Counted from the stretch's first letter, positions 16,192 to 25,056 are shown. The stretch: 64,000 nucleotides of DNA from Bacteroidales bacterium UBA2287 (GCA_002345675.1 DDWL01000046.1:31927-95926), one strand, 5' to 3'. Program-made: numbers and translations. The notes: generated from the sequence alone by a model not told the origin.

Positions 16192-17502
16192 TTATAATCC
16201 CAACAGCAACTTCTCAGGATTTCCACCTTCAATTAGCATTCGTTCAGGATTTTCGAGTAGACGTTTAACCGTTACAAGAAAACCTACCGAATCGGGACCA
16301 TCAATAACTCTATGGTCGTAGCTAAGGGCGATGTACATCATGGGACGAATTTCTACTTTGCCGTTAACGGCAATTGGCCGATCGACAATGTTATGCATTC
16401 CCAAAATTCCCGATTGAGGAGGATTTAGAATTGGGGTCGAAAGCAACGAGCCAAAAACCCCTCCGTTGGTAATGGTAAATGTTCCTCCCTCGAGGTCGCT
16501 TAGCGTTATGCGCCCTGCACGAGCCCTTTCGGCAATTGCCGATATTTCCTGCTCAATTTGTGGCAACGTAAGAACTTCGACATTTCGCAGCACGGGTACC
16601 ATTAATCCCTTTGGAGTTTGAACGGCTATTCCAATATCATAAAACGAGGGTGTTACAATCTCATCGCCTTCAATGCGCGAGTTGGCCGTACGATGAAGTT
16701 TTAGCGCTTCAACCACCGCTTTAGTAAAGAACGACATAAAGCCCAACTTAACTCCATATTTTGCCTTGAAAGCATCCTGATGGGTTTGCCTAATGCGCAT
16801 TACGGCGCTCATGTCGACCTCGTTAAAAGTAGTGAGCATTGCCGTTTCGTTTTTAACTGAAACAAGCCTTTGACTTAACTTTTTGCGCAGTTGGGTCATT
16901 TTGGTTCGCTCTTCGTTGCGAGTTACAATTTTGGGAACTTGCTGTTTTGGTGAAACTGCTCCCAATGCAAGCACAGCCTCCACATCGGTCGATGAAATTC
17001 GGCGTAACCCGTTAATAACATCGTCTACGTTAAGGTTATGTTCCTTCATAATTTCTCTGGCAACTGGCGAAATTTTAACCTTGTCGTTTTCTGATGAATT
17101 ACTCCCCTTATCAACCTCCCCCGATAGCTCCCGATAGTTATCGGGACGGGGCTTAGCCTCAGTCTTAATCTCAGCCTCCCCCGATAGCAATCGGGGCTTA
17201 GTCTTAACCTTTTCCTCAGCAATTTCCTTTTTTTCAATAGATTTTACAGCCCCTTTGGGCTTTTGCGCAGCGGTATCGATAGTGCAAGCAATCTGATTTA
17301 CCTTCACTGTGCTGCCAGTTTCAATAAGAATTTCGATTACCCCTTCGTTGCTGGCAAGTAGTGGAAGCGTTGCCTTTTCCGATTCAACTTCGGCAATCTC
17401 CTGATCTCTTTCGACCCACGAGCCATTTTCGACCAGCCACTTGGCAAGTTCTACTTCGGATATCGATTCACCAGGACTGGGTATGCGGATTTCTATTTTC
17501 AT
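16192..17502 (-). CDS. sucB: 2-oxoglutarate dehydrogenase E2 (dihydrolipoyllysine succinyltransferase)
   Basis: This 436-residue protein transfers succinyl from lipoate to CoA in the TCA cycle. It has one lipoyl domain (1-77, lipoylated K43 in ESEKATLP), a flexible linker (80-140) and the peripheral-subunit-binding domain (about 143-178, ISPVAREIMKEHNL). The chloramphenicol-acetyltransferase-like catalytic domain (about 205-436) has the HxxxDG active site H397-D401 in SYDHRVIDGP. Its gene lies downstream of E1 on the same strand (251-bp repeat-filled gap). The linker contains two copies of the dispersed CCCGAT palindrome in frame, giving the sequence RPDNYRELSGE. A pyruvate-type E2 cannot be fully excluded but the E1 partner makes 2-oxoglutarate clear. 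Confidence 0.93.
   Translation of the reverse strand: MKIEIRIPSPGESISEVELAKWLVENGSWVERDQEIAEVESEKATLPLLASNEGVIEILIETGSTVKVNQIACTIDTAAQKPKGAVKSIEKKEIAEEKVKTKPRLLSGEAEIKTEAKPRPDNYRELSGEVDKGSNSSENDKVKISPVAREIMKEHNLNVDDVINGLRRISSTDVEAVLALGAVSPKQQVPKIVTRNEERTKMTQLRKKLSQRLVSVKNETAMLTTFNEVDMSAVMRIRQTHQDAFKAKYGVKLGFMSFFTKAVVEALKLHRTANSRIEGDEIVTPSFYDIGIAVQTPKGLMVPVLRNVEVLTLPQIEQEISAIAERARAGRITLSDLEGGTFTITNGGVFGSLLSTPILNPPQSGILGMHNIVDRPIAVNGKVEIRPMMYIALSYDHRVIDGPDSVGFLVTVKRLLENPERMLIEGGNPEKLLLGL
17119..17197. repeat. Dispersed CCCGAT palindromes inside the E2 coding sequence
   Basis: Two palindromes, CCCGATAGTTATCGGGA with a flanking half copy and CCCCGATAGCAATCGGGG, lie 40-50 bp apart within the linker-coding part of the E2 gene. 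They keep the frame open and encode PDNYRELSGE- and PRLLSGEAE-like peptides. The same element is otherwise intergenic in this window. Confidence 0.8.
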
Positions 17503-17539
17503 AATTGCAGATGTTGGGTATTTGATGTTGGATGTTGGA

Positions 17540-17745
17540 TGTTGCCTGTACTCGGTTGTCGGTTGTCGGTTATCTGTTGTCTGTTCTCTGTTGTCTGTTG
17601 TCTGTTCTCAGTTGTCTGTTCTCAGTTGTCTGTTCTCTGTTCCCTGTCTTCACTCTTTCGTCTTCGGTCTTCGGTCTTCAGTCTTCCGACTTCCGACTTC
17701 CGACTTCGGTCTTCGGTCTTCGGTCTTCTAAATAACTCAATAACT
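17540..17745. repeat. Two adjacent period-7 phrase arrays
   Basis: From about 17555 at least 13 consecutive heptamers follow the consensus C-[AGT]-GTT-[ACG]-T (CGGTTGT, CTGTTCT, CAGTTGT...). After a short joint come about nine heptamers of the CTTCGGT/CTTCCGA family with no register slip, then two octamers AATAACTC. On the left, TTGGATG/TTGGATG units (17515-17540) begin the tract. It fills the E1-E2 intergenic space. Open frames through it are composition artefacts. Confidence 0.85.
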
Positions 17746-17753
17746 CAAAACCC

Positions 17754-20552
17754 CTAAAGAAGTTCATGTTGTGGTTGTCGGTCAATTTTTTGTCCTCCTA
17801 CCTTGCACTGAAGTCCGCAATACTTATTTTTTAGTTCACAATCGCACTTACGGAAAACCTTTCCAATAATTTCTTCTTGCTCCTGTGCATGCAGCTTACT
17901 TAAGCCAACAGCAGGGCTCCCGCTTGCAAGGCGCGATACGAGTTCAATGGGAACGTCAGAAAACTGATCGCGAATAAAGTTCCAAGCCCCCATATTTTTT
18001 GGTTCCTCCTGTACCCAAAGCCATTTAATCGCATTTGGATAACCTTTCAAAATATTACTAATTTGCTTTGCTGGAAATGGGTATAGCTGTTCTATTCGAA
18101 CGATTGCCAAATCGCGAGCTTCGAGCTCGTTTTTGCGTTGAAGTAAATCGTAGTAAATTTTTCCAGTACAAAAAACCACTCGTAGTACCTTTTCATTATC
18201 AACATTGCCATCGTCAATAACCTCTTGAAAAGCAGTTCCCGTTTGCAATTCTTCTAAATTTGAAATGCAAAGAGGGTGACGCAGCAAACTTTTAGGTGTA
18301 AAAACCACAAGCGGCGTACGGAAATCCCTTTTCACCTGTCGGCGTAGGGCATGAAAAAAGTTTGCAGGAGTTGTAATATTTGCAACTTGCATATTATTGC
18401 GAGCTGCAAGCGTTAGAAAGCGCTCCATGCGTGCGCTCGAATGCTCAGGGCCCTGCCCTTCGAAACCGTGGGGAAGCAGCAATGTAAGCGCCGACCTTAA
18501 TCCCCACTTATCCTCGGCAGAGCTAATGTACTGGTCGATTATTACCTGAGCCACATTATGAAAATCGCCAAACTGTGCCTCCCAAATGGTTAGTGTATTT
18601 GGCGTAGCCAATGAGTAACCGTAATCGAACCCCATTACGCCGTACTCCGAAAGGGGACTGTTAAATACGTGGAATGGTGCCTGATTTTTCGAAATATTTT
18701 TAAGTGGACAATACTTCTCCTCGGAATTTTTTATTGAGTAAACCGAATGGCGGTGCGAAAAAGTACCCCGCTCCGAATCCTGTCCGCTTAGCCTTACAGG
18801 GTTTCCCTCGCTTACCAAAGTTCCGTAGGCAAGAAGTTCGGCTAAGGCCCAATCGACTCGCCCCGATTTAACCAATTCGTTTCGTTCGTCAATAAGCTTT
18901 TCTAACTTTTTAAAGAATGTGTACTCTTTTGGTAAACTGCAAAGCGAAGAGGCAATGGTTGCAATGCTTTTTTTGGCGACTCCCGTTTTTGGCGAAACTT
19001 CAAAGTCTTCATTCTTCGAATATCGTAGGTTTTCCCAAATATCTGGTAAAAAAGGCTGAATTCGAAGCTTTTTCATTGCTTTGGCAAGTTCGAACTTCAC
19101 CTCCATTGTTTCATTGGTATCGACAATTGCTTGCTTTACGTATGTTTCGTCGATAATTTCTTCGGAAATTAACTTCGCCGAGTATAACTCGCGAACCGTT
19201 GGGTGACTGGCAATTGCATCGTAAAGTGTGGGTTGAGTAAAGCGTGGTTCGTCGCCCTCGTTATGCCCGTATCGGCGGTAGCCGAGAATGTCGATAAAAA
19301 CGTCGGTATGAAAGGTTTGCCTGTATTCAACGGCCAGTTTTACTGTATGAATTAGCGCCTCGGGGTCGTCGGCATTTACGTGAAAAATGGGCGCCTTGGT
19401 AACCTTAGCTATGTCGGTACAGTATGTGCTACTGCGAGCATCGAGGTAGTTAGTGGTAAAGCCAACCTGATTATTTGTTACCAAATGAATGGTGCCGCCC
19501 GTTTTGTAGCCGTTTAGCTGCGACATTTGAATGGTTTCGTAAACAACACCCTGCGAGGCTATGGCCGCGTCGCCGTGAATAATAACAGGGATAATTCTTT
19601 TGAAATCGCTTTCGTAATAATTTTCGGCTAAGGCTCGCGATAATCCTGTCGCCACGGGGCTAACCGTTTCGAGGTGCGACGGATTTGGCACTAAGTTAAG
19701 CCTAACCTCTTTGCCGTTATGGGCTTTAACTGTGTTATTAAAACCTAAGTGATACTTTACATCGCCAAGGGCACTATCCTCTTCGTAACCCTCGGCCATA
19801 AACTCGATAAAAATGCTCTCCCAGGGTTTCTGCATTACATTGGCCAAAACGTTTAGTCGGCCTCGATGCGCCATTCCCACAACAAATTCCTCAACACCAA
19901 GGTCTGAGCCCTTTTCGATTAGGGCATCCATTGCTGGTATAAGGGCTTCAATTCCTTCGAGCGAAAAACGTTTTTGCCCAACAAACTTACGGTGTATAAA
20001 CTGCTCGAAGCCAACAGCTAGGTTTATGTGAAAGAATATATGCTTTTTCTCCTCGTTAGAAAAGGAGGTTGAATTTCTTGTCGATTCAATTCTACTACGA
20101 AGCCACTCCACTACTTCTGGGTCGCGAATGTACATATACTCAACGCCAATTGACTGGCAGTAAGTATCCTCTAAATATGCAATAATATCTACTAGTTTGG
20201 CCTTTCCAAGGCCAATTTGATTCCCAGCTTCGAATTCCTTATTAAGATGAATATCGGATAGTCCAAAGTTAGCAAGTTCGAGCGTTGGGCTATACTTGCG
20301 GCGAGAGCGAACAGGATTGGTTTTGGTAAATAAGTGGCCTCGCTTACGGTAGGCTTCAATAAGCTTAATAACTTTAAATTCAATATTTAAATTCTCGTCA
20401 AAACCTTTACTGTAGTGCGAAAGGGCAAAATCGAACCCTTTAAAAAATTGCTTCCATTCCTCGTTAACCCCCGTTGGATTTGCGAGGTATTCACGGTAAA
20501 GACTATCGAGGGCTTGCGGGTCGATATTGCTAAGGTAACTATGCTTGTCCAT
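17754..20552 (-). CDS. sucA: 2-oxoglutarate dehydrogenase E1 component
   Basis: This 932-residue thiamine-diphosphate enzyme decarboxylates 2-oxoglutarate and succinylates E2. Visible family landmarks, in order: the N-terminal motif SNIDPQALDSLYREYLANP, VVGMAHRGRLNVLAN, the ThDP/Mg site HGDAAIASQGVVYE with NNQVGFTT, the active-site region YGHNEGDEPRFTQP, and in the C-terminal pyrimidine-binding half GFEGQGPEHSSARMERFL and VWVQEEPKNMGAW-like text. The length is normal for the family. The last about 40 residues (KCDCELKNKYCGLQCKVGG) carry an unusual Cys cluster beyond the conserved end. The E2 gene follows; an E3 gene is not in this window. Confidence 0.96.
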   Translation of the reverse strand: MDKHSYLSNIDPQALDSLYREYLANPTGVNEEWKQFFKGFDFALSHYSKGFDENLNIEFKVIKLIEAYRKRGHLFTKTNPVRSRRKYSPTLELANFGLSDIHLNKEFEAGNQIGLGKAKLVDIIAYLEDTYCQSIGVEYMYIRDPEVVEWLRSRIESTRNSTSFSNEEKKHIFFHINLAVGFEQFIHRKFVGQKRFSLEGIEALIPAMDALIEKGSDLGVEEFVVGMAHRGRLNVLANVMQKPWESIFIEFMAEGYEEDSALGDVKYHLGFNNTVKAHNGKEVRLNLVPNPSHLETVSPVATGLSRALAENYYESDFKRIIPVIIHGDAAIASQGVVYETIQMSQLNGYKTGGTIHLVTNNQVGFTTNYLDARSSTYCTDIAKVTKAPIFHVNADDPEALIHTVKLAVEYRQTFHTDVFIDILGYRRYGHNEGDEPRFTQPTLYDAIASHPTVRELYSAKLISEEIIDETYVKQAIVDTNETMEVKFELAKAMKKLRIQPFLPDIWENLRYSKNEDFEVSPKTGVAKKSIATIASSLCSLPKEYTFFKKLEKLIDERNELVKSGRVDWALAELLAYGTLVSEGNPVRLSGQDSERGTFSHRHSVYSIKNSEEKYCPLKNISKNQAPFHVFNSPLSEYGVMGFDYGYSLATPNTLTIWEAQFGDFHNVAQVIIDQYISSAEDKWGLRSALTLLLPHGFEGQGPEHSSARMERFLTLAARNNMQVANITTPANFFHALRRQVKRDFRTPLVVFTPKSLLRHPLCISNLEELQTGTAFQEVIDDGNVDNEKVLRVVFCTGKIYYDLLQRKNELEARDLAIVRIEQLYPFPAKQISNILKGYPNAIKWLWVQEEPKNMGAWNFIRDQFSDVPIELVSRLASGSPAVGLSKLHAQEQEEIIGKVFRKCDCELKNKYCGLQCKVGGQKIDRQPQHELL

Positions 20553-20914
20553 AACTTTATTATGCTTGGGCGCGGTAATTTTGTATAAAATACCAAATTA
20601 TTACTTTTTTCACAGTTCAACAACAAAAAGAGGGTATTGTTTTGTAGAATGGCAGTTAAATAGTGGTTATTAGTCGATATTTCAAGTTTTTTTCGAAAAG
20701 TGAAGGAAGGTACAAGCCTATTCGATTAAAACTGCATAAGCAAAAAAAATATTTTCACCAATTCACCCTCACATTTTCCCGTTTCGTCGACTTTTACTTT
20801 TAAAAAGAATTTGAACGCATTAGGTTTGTGTCGATATTTTAAGGCTGAATGTGGAACAAAATTTGTAAAAAGCAAATCGCTAAAAATCAAAAAATAAACC
20901 TAACAACAACCATT
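20553..20914. promoter_or_regulatory. Divergent intergenic region with TonB-receptor promoter
   Basis: This 362-bp region lies between the divergent E1 and TonB-receptor genes. It holds TAGGTTTG at 20821-20828, a perfect -7 box; the predicted start near 20832 leaves a leader of about 83 bases before the receptor ATG. No convincing -33 TTG is seen. The rest is AT-rich without obvious repeats or ORFs. Confidence 0.5.
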
Positions 20915-23302
20915 ATGAAACGCTTTTTCTTTTCAATTTTAGTTTTAGTTGCAACAAGCTTTTTTGCTAAAAGTGAAATTATAACCCAAACCATTCGTGG
21001 AACAGTAATCGACAAGCAAACCCGCGTAACATTGCCTGGGGCAAACGTTGTGATTACCAGTTCCGATCCAGTTCGAGGAACCACAACTAACGAAAACGGA
21101 AACTTTCGATTGGACAATGTTGAGGTGGGAAGGGTTAGCCTAAAGTTCACATTTATTGGATACCAAGACGTTGTAATGAACAACATAAGCCTGCAGTCGG
21201 GCAAGGAGCTGGTGCTTAACATTTACATGGACGAGCTGGTAATGGCTGTTGAGGAAGTAGTTATTACACATACTGCCGACAAAACCTCGTCGCTCAACCG
21301 AATGGCAACCGTAAGTTCCCGTGGTTTTACCGTTGAGGAAACTGAACGCTACGCTGGAAGTCGAAACGATCCTGCCCGTATGGCAGCCAATTTTGCTGGA
21401 GTTGTTGGAGTCGACGATTCGCGAAACGATATCATTATCCGTGGCAACTCCCCCATGGGATTGCTTTGGCGACTCGATGGTGTTGATATTCCAAACCCTA
21501 ACCACTGGGGAATGTCAGGTACTACGGGTGGTCCAGTAAGCATGCTAAACAATACTTTGCTCGAAAATTCCGATTTCTATACAGGAGCATTTCCTGCGGA
21601 ATATGGGAACGCAATTTCGGGAGTTTTCGATTTAAGAATGCGGAATGGGAATAACGAGCAATTCGAATTTCTTGGGCAAATGGGGTTCAATGGCATTGAG
21701 CTTGGCGCCGAGGGACCAATATCCCGCAAGAATGGATCATCGTTTCTGATTAACTATCGATACTCGTTCATGGGTATTTTTTCTGCATTAGGAATGGATT
21801 TTGGAACGATTGGGGTTCCTTACTACCAAGATCTTTCATTCAAACTAAATTTTCCCAACACCAAGTTTGGCCATATTTCCATTTTTGGACTTGGAGGATT
21901 GAGCGATATTCAGATATGGAACAGCCTAAAGGATTCAAGTCAAGTTAACTTCTACACAGATGAAGGTACCGATATTACAAATGGCACCGACATGGGAGTT
22001 GTAGGACTTTCGTCGCATTACACGTTCAGCCCCAACACATACCTTAAGGTTACCTTCGCAGCCATGGGACAGAACATGTACACCGATGTGGATACATTAA
22101 GCAAGGAGATGGAAAAATTTCGTTTCTACGAAACCAACATGATTGATAATCGGCTTTCGGCATCGGCAATACTAAACCATAGGCTCAACTCAAGTAATAC
22201 CATTAAAGGCGGATTTACCACCAAAATGCTACTAAGCAATTTCCACGATAAGGTTTGGCGCAAGGAGTTTGATGAGTATAGGAGCCAAATCGATTTTAAT
22301 GGAACTACTTGGCTTATACAGCCATACGTTCAATGGCAGTATCGTCCAACTGACAGGTTGACCTTTAATTCTGGTTTGCACTACAATCTTTTCACTTTCA
22401 ACAATAGCCAATCGATTGAGCCACGCTTTGGAGTTCGGTATGGAGTATCTCCACGACATTCAATTAACTTTGGATACGGCCTACACAGCCAGATTTCGCC
22501 ACTATTTACCTACTTTTTCCAGAAAGCAAATACCGATGGAACTTACTTTAAAACAAATCCCAATTTGGGCTTAACCAAAAGCCATCAACTTGTTGTAGGT
22601 TACGATTTTCGGATCAACGGATTTTCACGAGTTAAACTTGAAACTTACTACCAAAATATTTTCGATGCACCTGTTGATGCAGTTGAAAGCAACTCCTATT
22701 CAATGCTTAACAATGGGGCAAGTTTTACATTTGCCATGTCAGAATACCTTGCAAACAAAGGAACAGGTGAAAATTATGGAATTGAGATTACCCTTGAACA
22801 TTTCCTTAATAAAGGACTTTACTTCCTGGTTACAACTTCGCTTTTCGAATCGAAATATACAGGGAGCAACGGCAAAGAGTTTAATACTGCATTTAACAAC
22901 AACTACGTTGTAAATGGCTTATTTGGTAAGGAGTTTATTCTTGGAAAAAGCAATCCAAAGGCAAAACGTTCGCTCTCCATCGACCTTAAAACTATGTTTG
23001 CTGGAGGCAAACGAAATACACCATGGACAGCCGTATTAAATCCAGCAACCCAGGAATATGAACAGCAGTGGGATTACAATAAAGCATTCAGCGTAAAGCT
23101 AGCCGATTATAACAAAACCGATCTTAAAATCACCTATAGATCGAACAAAAGGGGCGTAACCCAAGAGTGGGGCATTGAAATAACAAACCTAATGAATAAT
23201 GATAATATTCAGGGCGAAAGTTTCAATAAGTACACTGGAAAATCAGAGAAGGTATTGCAAACCCCAATGATGATTATTCCACAGTGGAGAATAATTTTTT
23301 AG
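20915..23302 (+). CDS. TonB-dependent outer-membrane receptor
   Basis: This protein is 795 residues from the ATG at 20915, which opens a clear signal peptide (MKRFFFSILVLVATSFFAKS); the longer frame adds a non-signal tail upstream and is unlikely. It has an N-terminal carboxypeptidase-regulatory-like domain (about 26-107, IRGTVIDKQTRVTLPGANVV), a plug (about 125-230, RNDIIIRGNSPMGLLWRLDG) and a 22-strand type barrel to the C-terminal IIPQWRIIF with terminal Phe. The plug signature with RNDIIIRGNSP is common in Bacteroidota receptors lacking a SusD partner. No SusD gene is adjacent, so polysaccharide uptake is not implied. The ligand is unknown. Confidence 0.92.
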   Translation: MKRFFFSILVLVATSFFAKSEIITQTIRGTVIDKQTRVTLPGANVVITSSDPVRGTTTNENGNFRLDNVEVGRVSLKFTFIGYQDVVMNNISLQSGKELVLNIYMDELVMAVEEVVITHTADKTSSLNRMATVSSRGFTVEETERYAGSRNDPARMAANFAGVVGVDDSRNDIIIRGNSPMGLLWRLDGVDIPNPNHWGMSGTTGGPVSMLNNTLLENSDFYTGAFPAEYGNAISGVFDLRMRNGNNEQFEFLGQMGFNGIELGAEGPISRKNGSSFLINYRYSFMGIFSALGMDFGTIGVPYYQDLSFKLNFPNTKFGHISIFGLGGLSDIQIWNSLKDSSQVNFYTDEGTDITNGTDMGVVGLSSHYTFSPNTYLKVTFAAMGQNMYTDVDTLSKEMEKFRFYETNMIDNRLSASAILNHRLNSSNTIKGGFTTKMLLSNFHDKVWRKEFDEYRSQIDFNGTTWLIQPYVQWQYRPTDRLTFNSGLHYNLFTFNNSQSIEPRFGVRYGVSPRHSINFGYGLHSQISPLFTYFFQKANTDGTYFKTNPNLGLTKSHQLVVGYDFRINGFSRVKLETYYQNIFDAPVDAVESNSYSMLNNGASFTFAMSEYLANKGTGENYGIEITLEHFLNKGLYFLVTTSLFESKYTGSNGKEFNTAFNNNYVVNGLFGKEFILGKSNPKAKRSLSIDLKTMFAGGKRNTPWTAVLNPATQEYEQQWDYNKAFSVKLADYNKTDLKITYRSNKRGVTQEWGIEITNLMNNDNIQGESFNKYTGKSEKVLQTPMMIIPQWRIIF

Positions 23303-23361
23303 GTTGAATTGAACGCGGAAAACACGGATTTTAAAAGATTCTCGCTGAGGATAAAAAAAAC

Positions 23362-23523
23362 ATGAGGCTGTCTTATTTGTTACAAAAGTTTAACCACAAA
23401 GTGCACTAAGGTTTTACACGAAGGTCACAAAGAGTTGTATATGTGCGTTGTCTTTGTGTTTCTTTGTTCTTTGTTTTTTCTTTGTGGTCTTTGTGGTTAA
23501 TTTTTCTTTTAAAACAGCCTCAT
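23362..23523. mobile_element. MITE-like element with ATGAGGCTGT terminal inverted repeats
   Basis: ATGAGGCTGT at 23362-23371 is matched by ACAGCCTCAT at 23514-23523. The similarity continues inward for about 35-40 bp (both ends run to AACCACAAAG). The 162-bp interior consists of CACAAAG/CTTTGTG phrases and has no transposase. GAGGCTGT-type ends are seen on some Bacteroidota insertion sequences (from memory). No clear target duplication is visible. Confidence 0.5.
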
Positions 23524-23580
23524 AAAGACAAAAAAAATCGTGGTCATCTGTTAAATCAGTGTCATCAGTGTTCTAAAAAT

Positions 23581-24153
23581 ATGCAAATGAAAATTACAAT
23601 CCTAAACGGCGACTTAAACCCCACAACCAACAGCTTTTCGAGAAAAGTTGAGGCGTATGTGGAAGAATTACGAAAATCGAATCGGGTCGATTTGTTTACC
23701 CTTGCCCAAATGGACCTACACTACTGCACTGGTTGCTGGAGTTGCTGGTGGAAAACCCCTGGCGAGTGCGCCATTAACGACGATGCCGAAATTATTTTTC
23801 GCTCGGTTATTAATTCCGATTTGGTAATCTTTGCCTCGCCACTTATTGCAGGGTTTCCAAGTTCGGCACTGAAGAAAATAATGGACAGGCTAATTGTTCT
23901 GCTTCATCCTTACATTGAAATTGTAAATGGCGAATGCCATCACCGCAAGCGCTACGAAAAGTACCCAAACCTTGGGCTAATACTCGAAAAAGAGCCCGAT
24001 ACCGATGATGAGGATATTAAACTCGTTAAGGATATCTTCGACCGATTAGCCATAAATTTCCACAGTAAATTGGTTTTTGTAAAGATGATTGATGAGGTTA
24101 CTAAACTTGATTTTGTTATAATGGAAGAGGTTCGCAATGACGAAAAAATTTGA
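23581..24153 (+). CDS. Flavodoxin-fold oxidoreductase with Isf-like cysteine motif
   Basis: This protein is about 190 residues from the ATG at 23581 (or 23587, MKITILNGDLNPTTNSF). The N-terminal strand-loop is the FMN-phosphate loop of NADPH-dependent FMN reductases. A compact C-x2-C-x2-C-x7-C motif (CTGCWSCWWKTPGEC) resembles that of iron-sulfur flavoproteins (Isf), so a 4Fe-4S cluster is possible; SPLIAGFPSSALKKIMDR is the flavin-binding second loop. A longer upstream frame crosses repeats and is rejected. The next gene on the strand is another flavodoxin-fold protein; they may handle related redox chemistry. The substrate is unknown. Confidence 0.78.
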   Translation: MQMKITILNGDLNPTTNSFSRKVEAYVEELRKSNRVDLFTLAQMDLHYCTGCWSCWWKTPGECAINDDAEIIFRSVINSDLVIFASPLIAGFPSSALKKIMDRLIVLLHPYIEIVNGECHHRKRYEKYPNLGLILEKEPDTDDEDIKLVKDIFDRLAINFHSKLVFVKMIDEVTKLDFVIMEEVRNDEKI

Positions 24154-24174
24154 GTTAACATATGAAAGATAAAT

Positions 24175-24300
24175 TTAACAAACCCAGAGGGTTTGAATGT
24201 TTATAGAAATATAAATAGATAAGGCATTCGACCCCAGCTGGGGTCGTATAAAATCTAATAGCTATTTTTCTATAAATATTTGATGCCGCTGGCATCATTA
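24175..24300. repeat. Three-hairpin REP-like element
   Basis: Three short hairpins lie in order: AACCCAGAGGGTT (24181-24193), the perfect 16-bp palindrome GACCCCAGCTGGGGTC (24230-24245) and GATGCCGCTGGCATC (about 24281-24296). They are joined by mirror-image AT arms (TTTATAGAAATAT... and ...CTATTTTTCTATAAAT). The element is symmetric as a whole and non-coding. It resembles abundant extragenic hairpin repeats of Bacteroidota. Confidence 0.65.
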
Positions 24301-24390
24301 ATTAAAACAAAATGCCTTTTTCAATTAGATTTCCACAACTTAATCAGCGTATATCGGCTTAATCCGTGTAATCAGCGTTCTATAAAAATC

Positions 24391-25056
24391 ATGAAAATGA
24401 AACTTACTATAATTAACGGCTCGCCCCGTAACAAAAAAAGCAACTCCAAAATTCTTATTGAAAAGTTTTTGGAAGGCTACGGCAAAATCGAATCTTCAAA
24501 TATTGAAATACACTACCTTGCCAACATTCATAAAATGGATGAGCATGCAAAAGCATTCGCCCAAGCCGATACGGTTCTACTAATTTTTCCGCTTTATACC
24601 GACTGTATGCCAGGAATTGTAAAGGAATTTATCGAGGCAATTGCAGCTAATAAGTATGGTAATAAAAAGCGGTTTGGCTTTATTGTTCAGTCGGGCTTTC
24701 CCGAATCGATTCACTCAGTTTACGTTGAAAAATACCTCGAAAAGTTATCTTTACGAATGCAGTGCGAGTACATTGGAACGGTTATTAAAGGAGGTGTTGA
24801 GGGCATTCAAATTATGCCAAACTATATGACTAGCAAACTTTTTACTAACTTTACCAACCTTGGCGAGCACTTTGCAAAAACGGGATGTTTTAACGAAGAA
24901 ATAGTCGAAAAACTTCGAACTCCCTATAAAATGTCGAAAGCCAATTTATTTGGATTTAAATTGATGAGCAAAACTGGCTTAACCAATTTTTACTGGAACT
25001 CGAACCTAAAAAAGCATAATGCCTTCGAAAACAGGTTTGCAGCACCTTATAAATAA
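24391..25056 (+). CDS. NAD(P)H-dependent oxidoreductase, flavodoxin family
   Basis: This protein is about 222 residues from the ATG at 24391 (MKMKLTIINGSPRNKKSNSK); the FMN-phosphate loop GSPR..SNS is clear, and DTVLLIFPLYTDCMPGIVKEF is the second flavin loop. Unlike its neighbour at 23581 it lacks the Cys cluster. The C-terminal part (about 150-222) has a basic, amphipathic stretch. It is separated by only 5 bp from the LytS-type kinase gene, so the three genes 24391-26851 probably form one transcript. The longer upstream frame contains REP-element sequence and is rejected. Confidence 0.75.
   Translation: MKMKLTIINGSPRNKKSNSKILIEKFLEGYGKIESSNIEIHYLANIHKMDEHAKAFAQADTVLLIFPLYTDCMPGIVKEFIEAIAANKYGNKKRFGFIVQSGFPESIHSVYVEKYLEKLSLRMQCEYIGTVIKGGVEGIQIMPNYMTSKLFTNFTNLGEHFAKTGCFNEEIVEKLRTPYKMSKANLFGFKLMSKTGLTNFYWNSNLKKHNAFENRFAAPYK

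Noticed and set aside
17441..17757. Plus-strand frames rich in SVVCLLSV- and SSVFGLRSS-type text
   Set aside because: They are translations of the period-7 repeat arrays, not genes.
20849..20914. Longer start for the TonB-dependent receptor (22 extra residues)
   Set aside because: The added MWNKICKKQIAKNQK text would bury the signal peptide; the ATG at 20915 opens it directly.
23443..23580. Longer start for the first flavodoxin-fold protein
   Set aside because: The extra 46 residues are translated CTTTGTG repeats and part of the MITE-like element.
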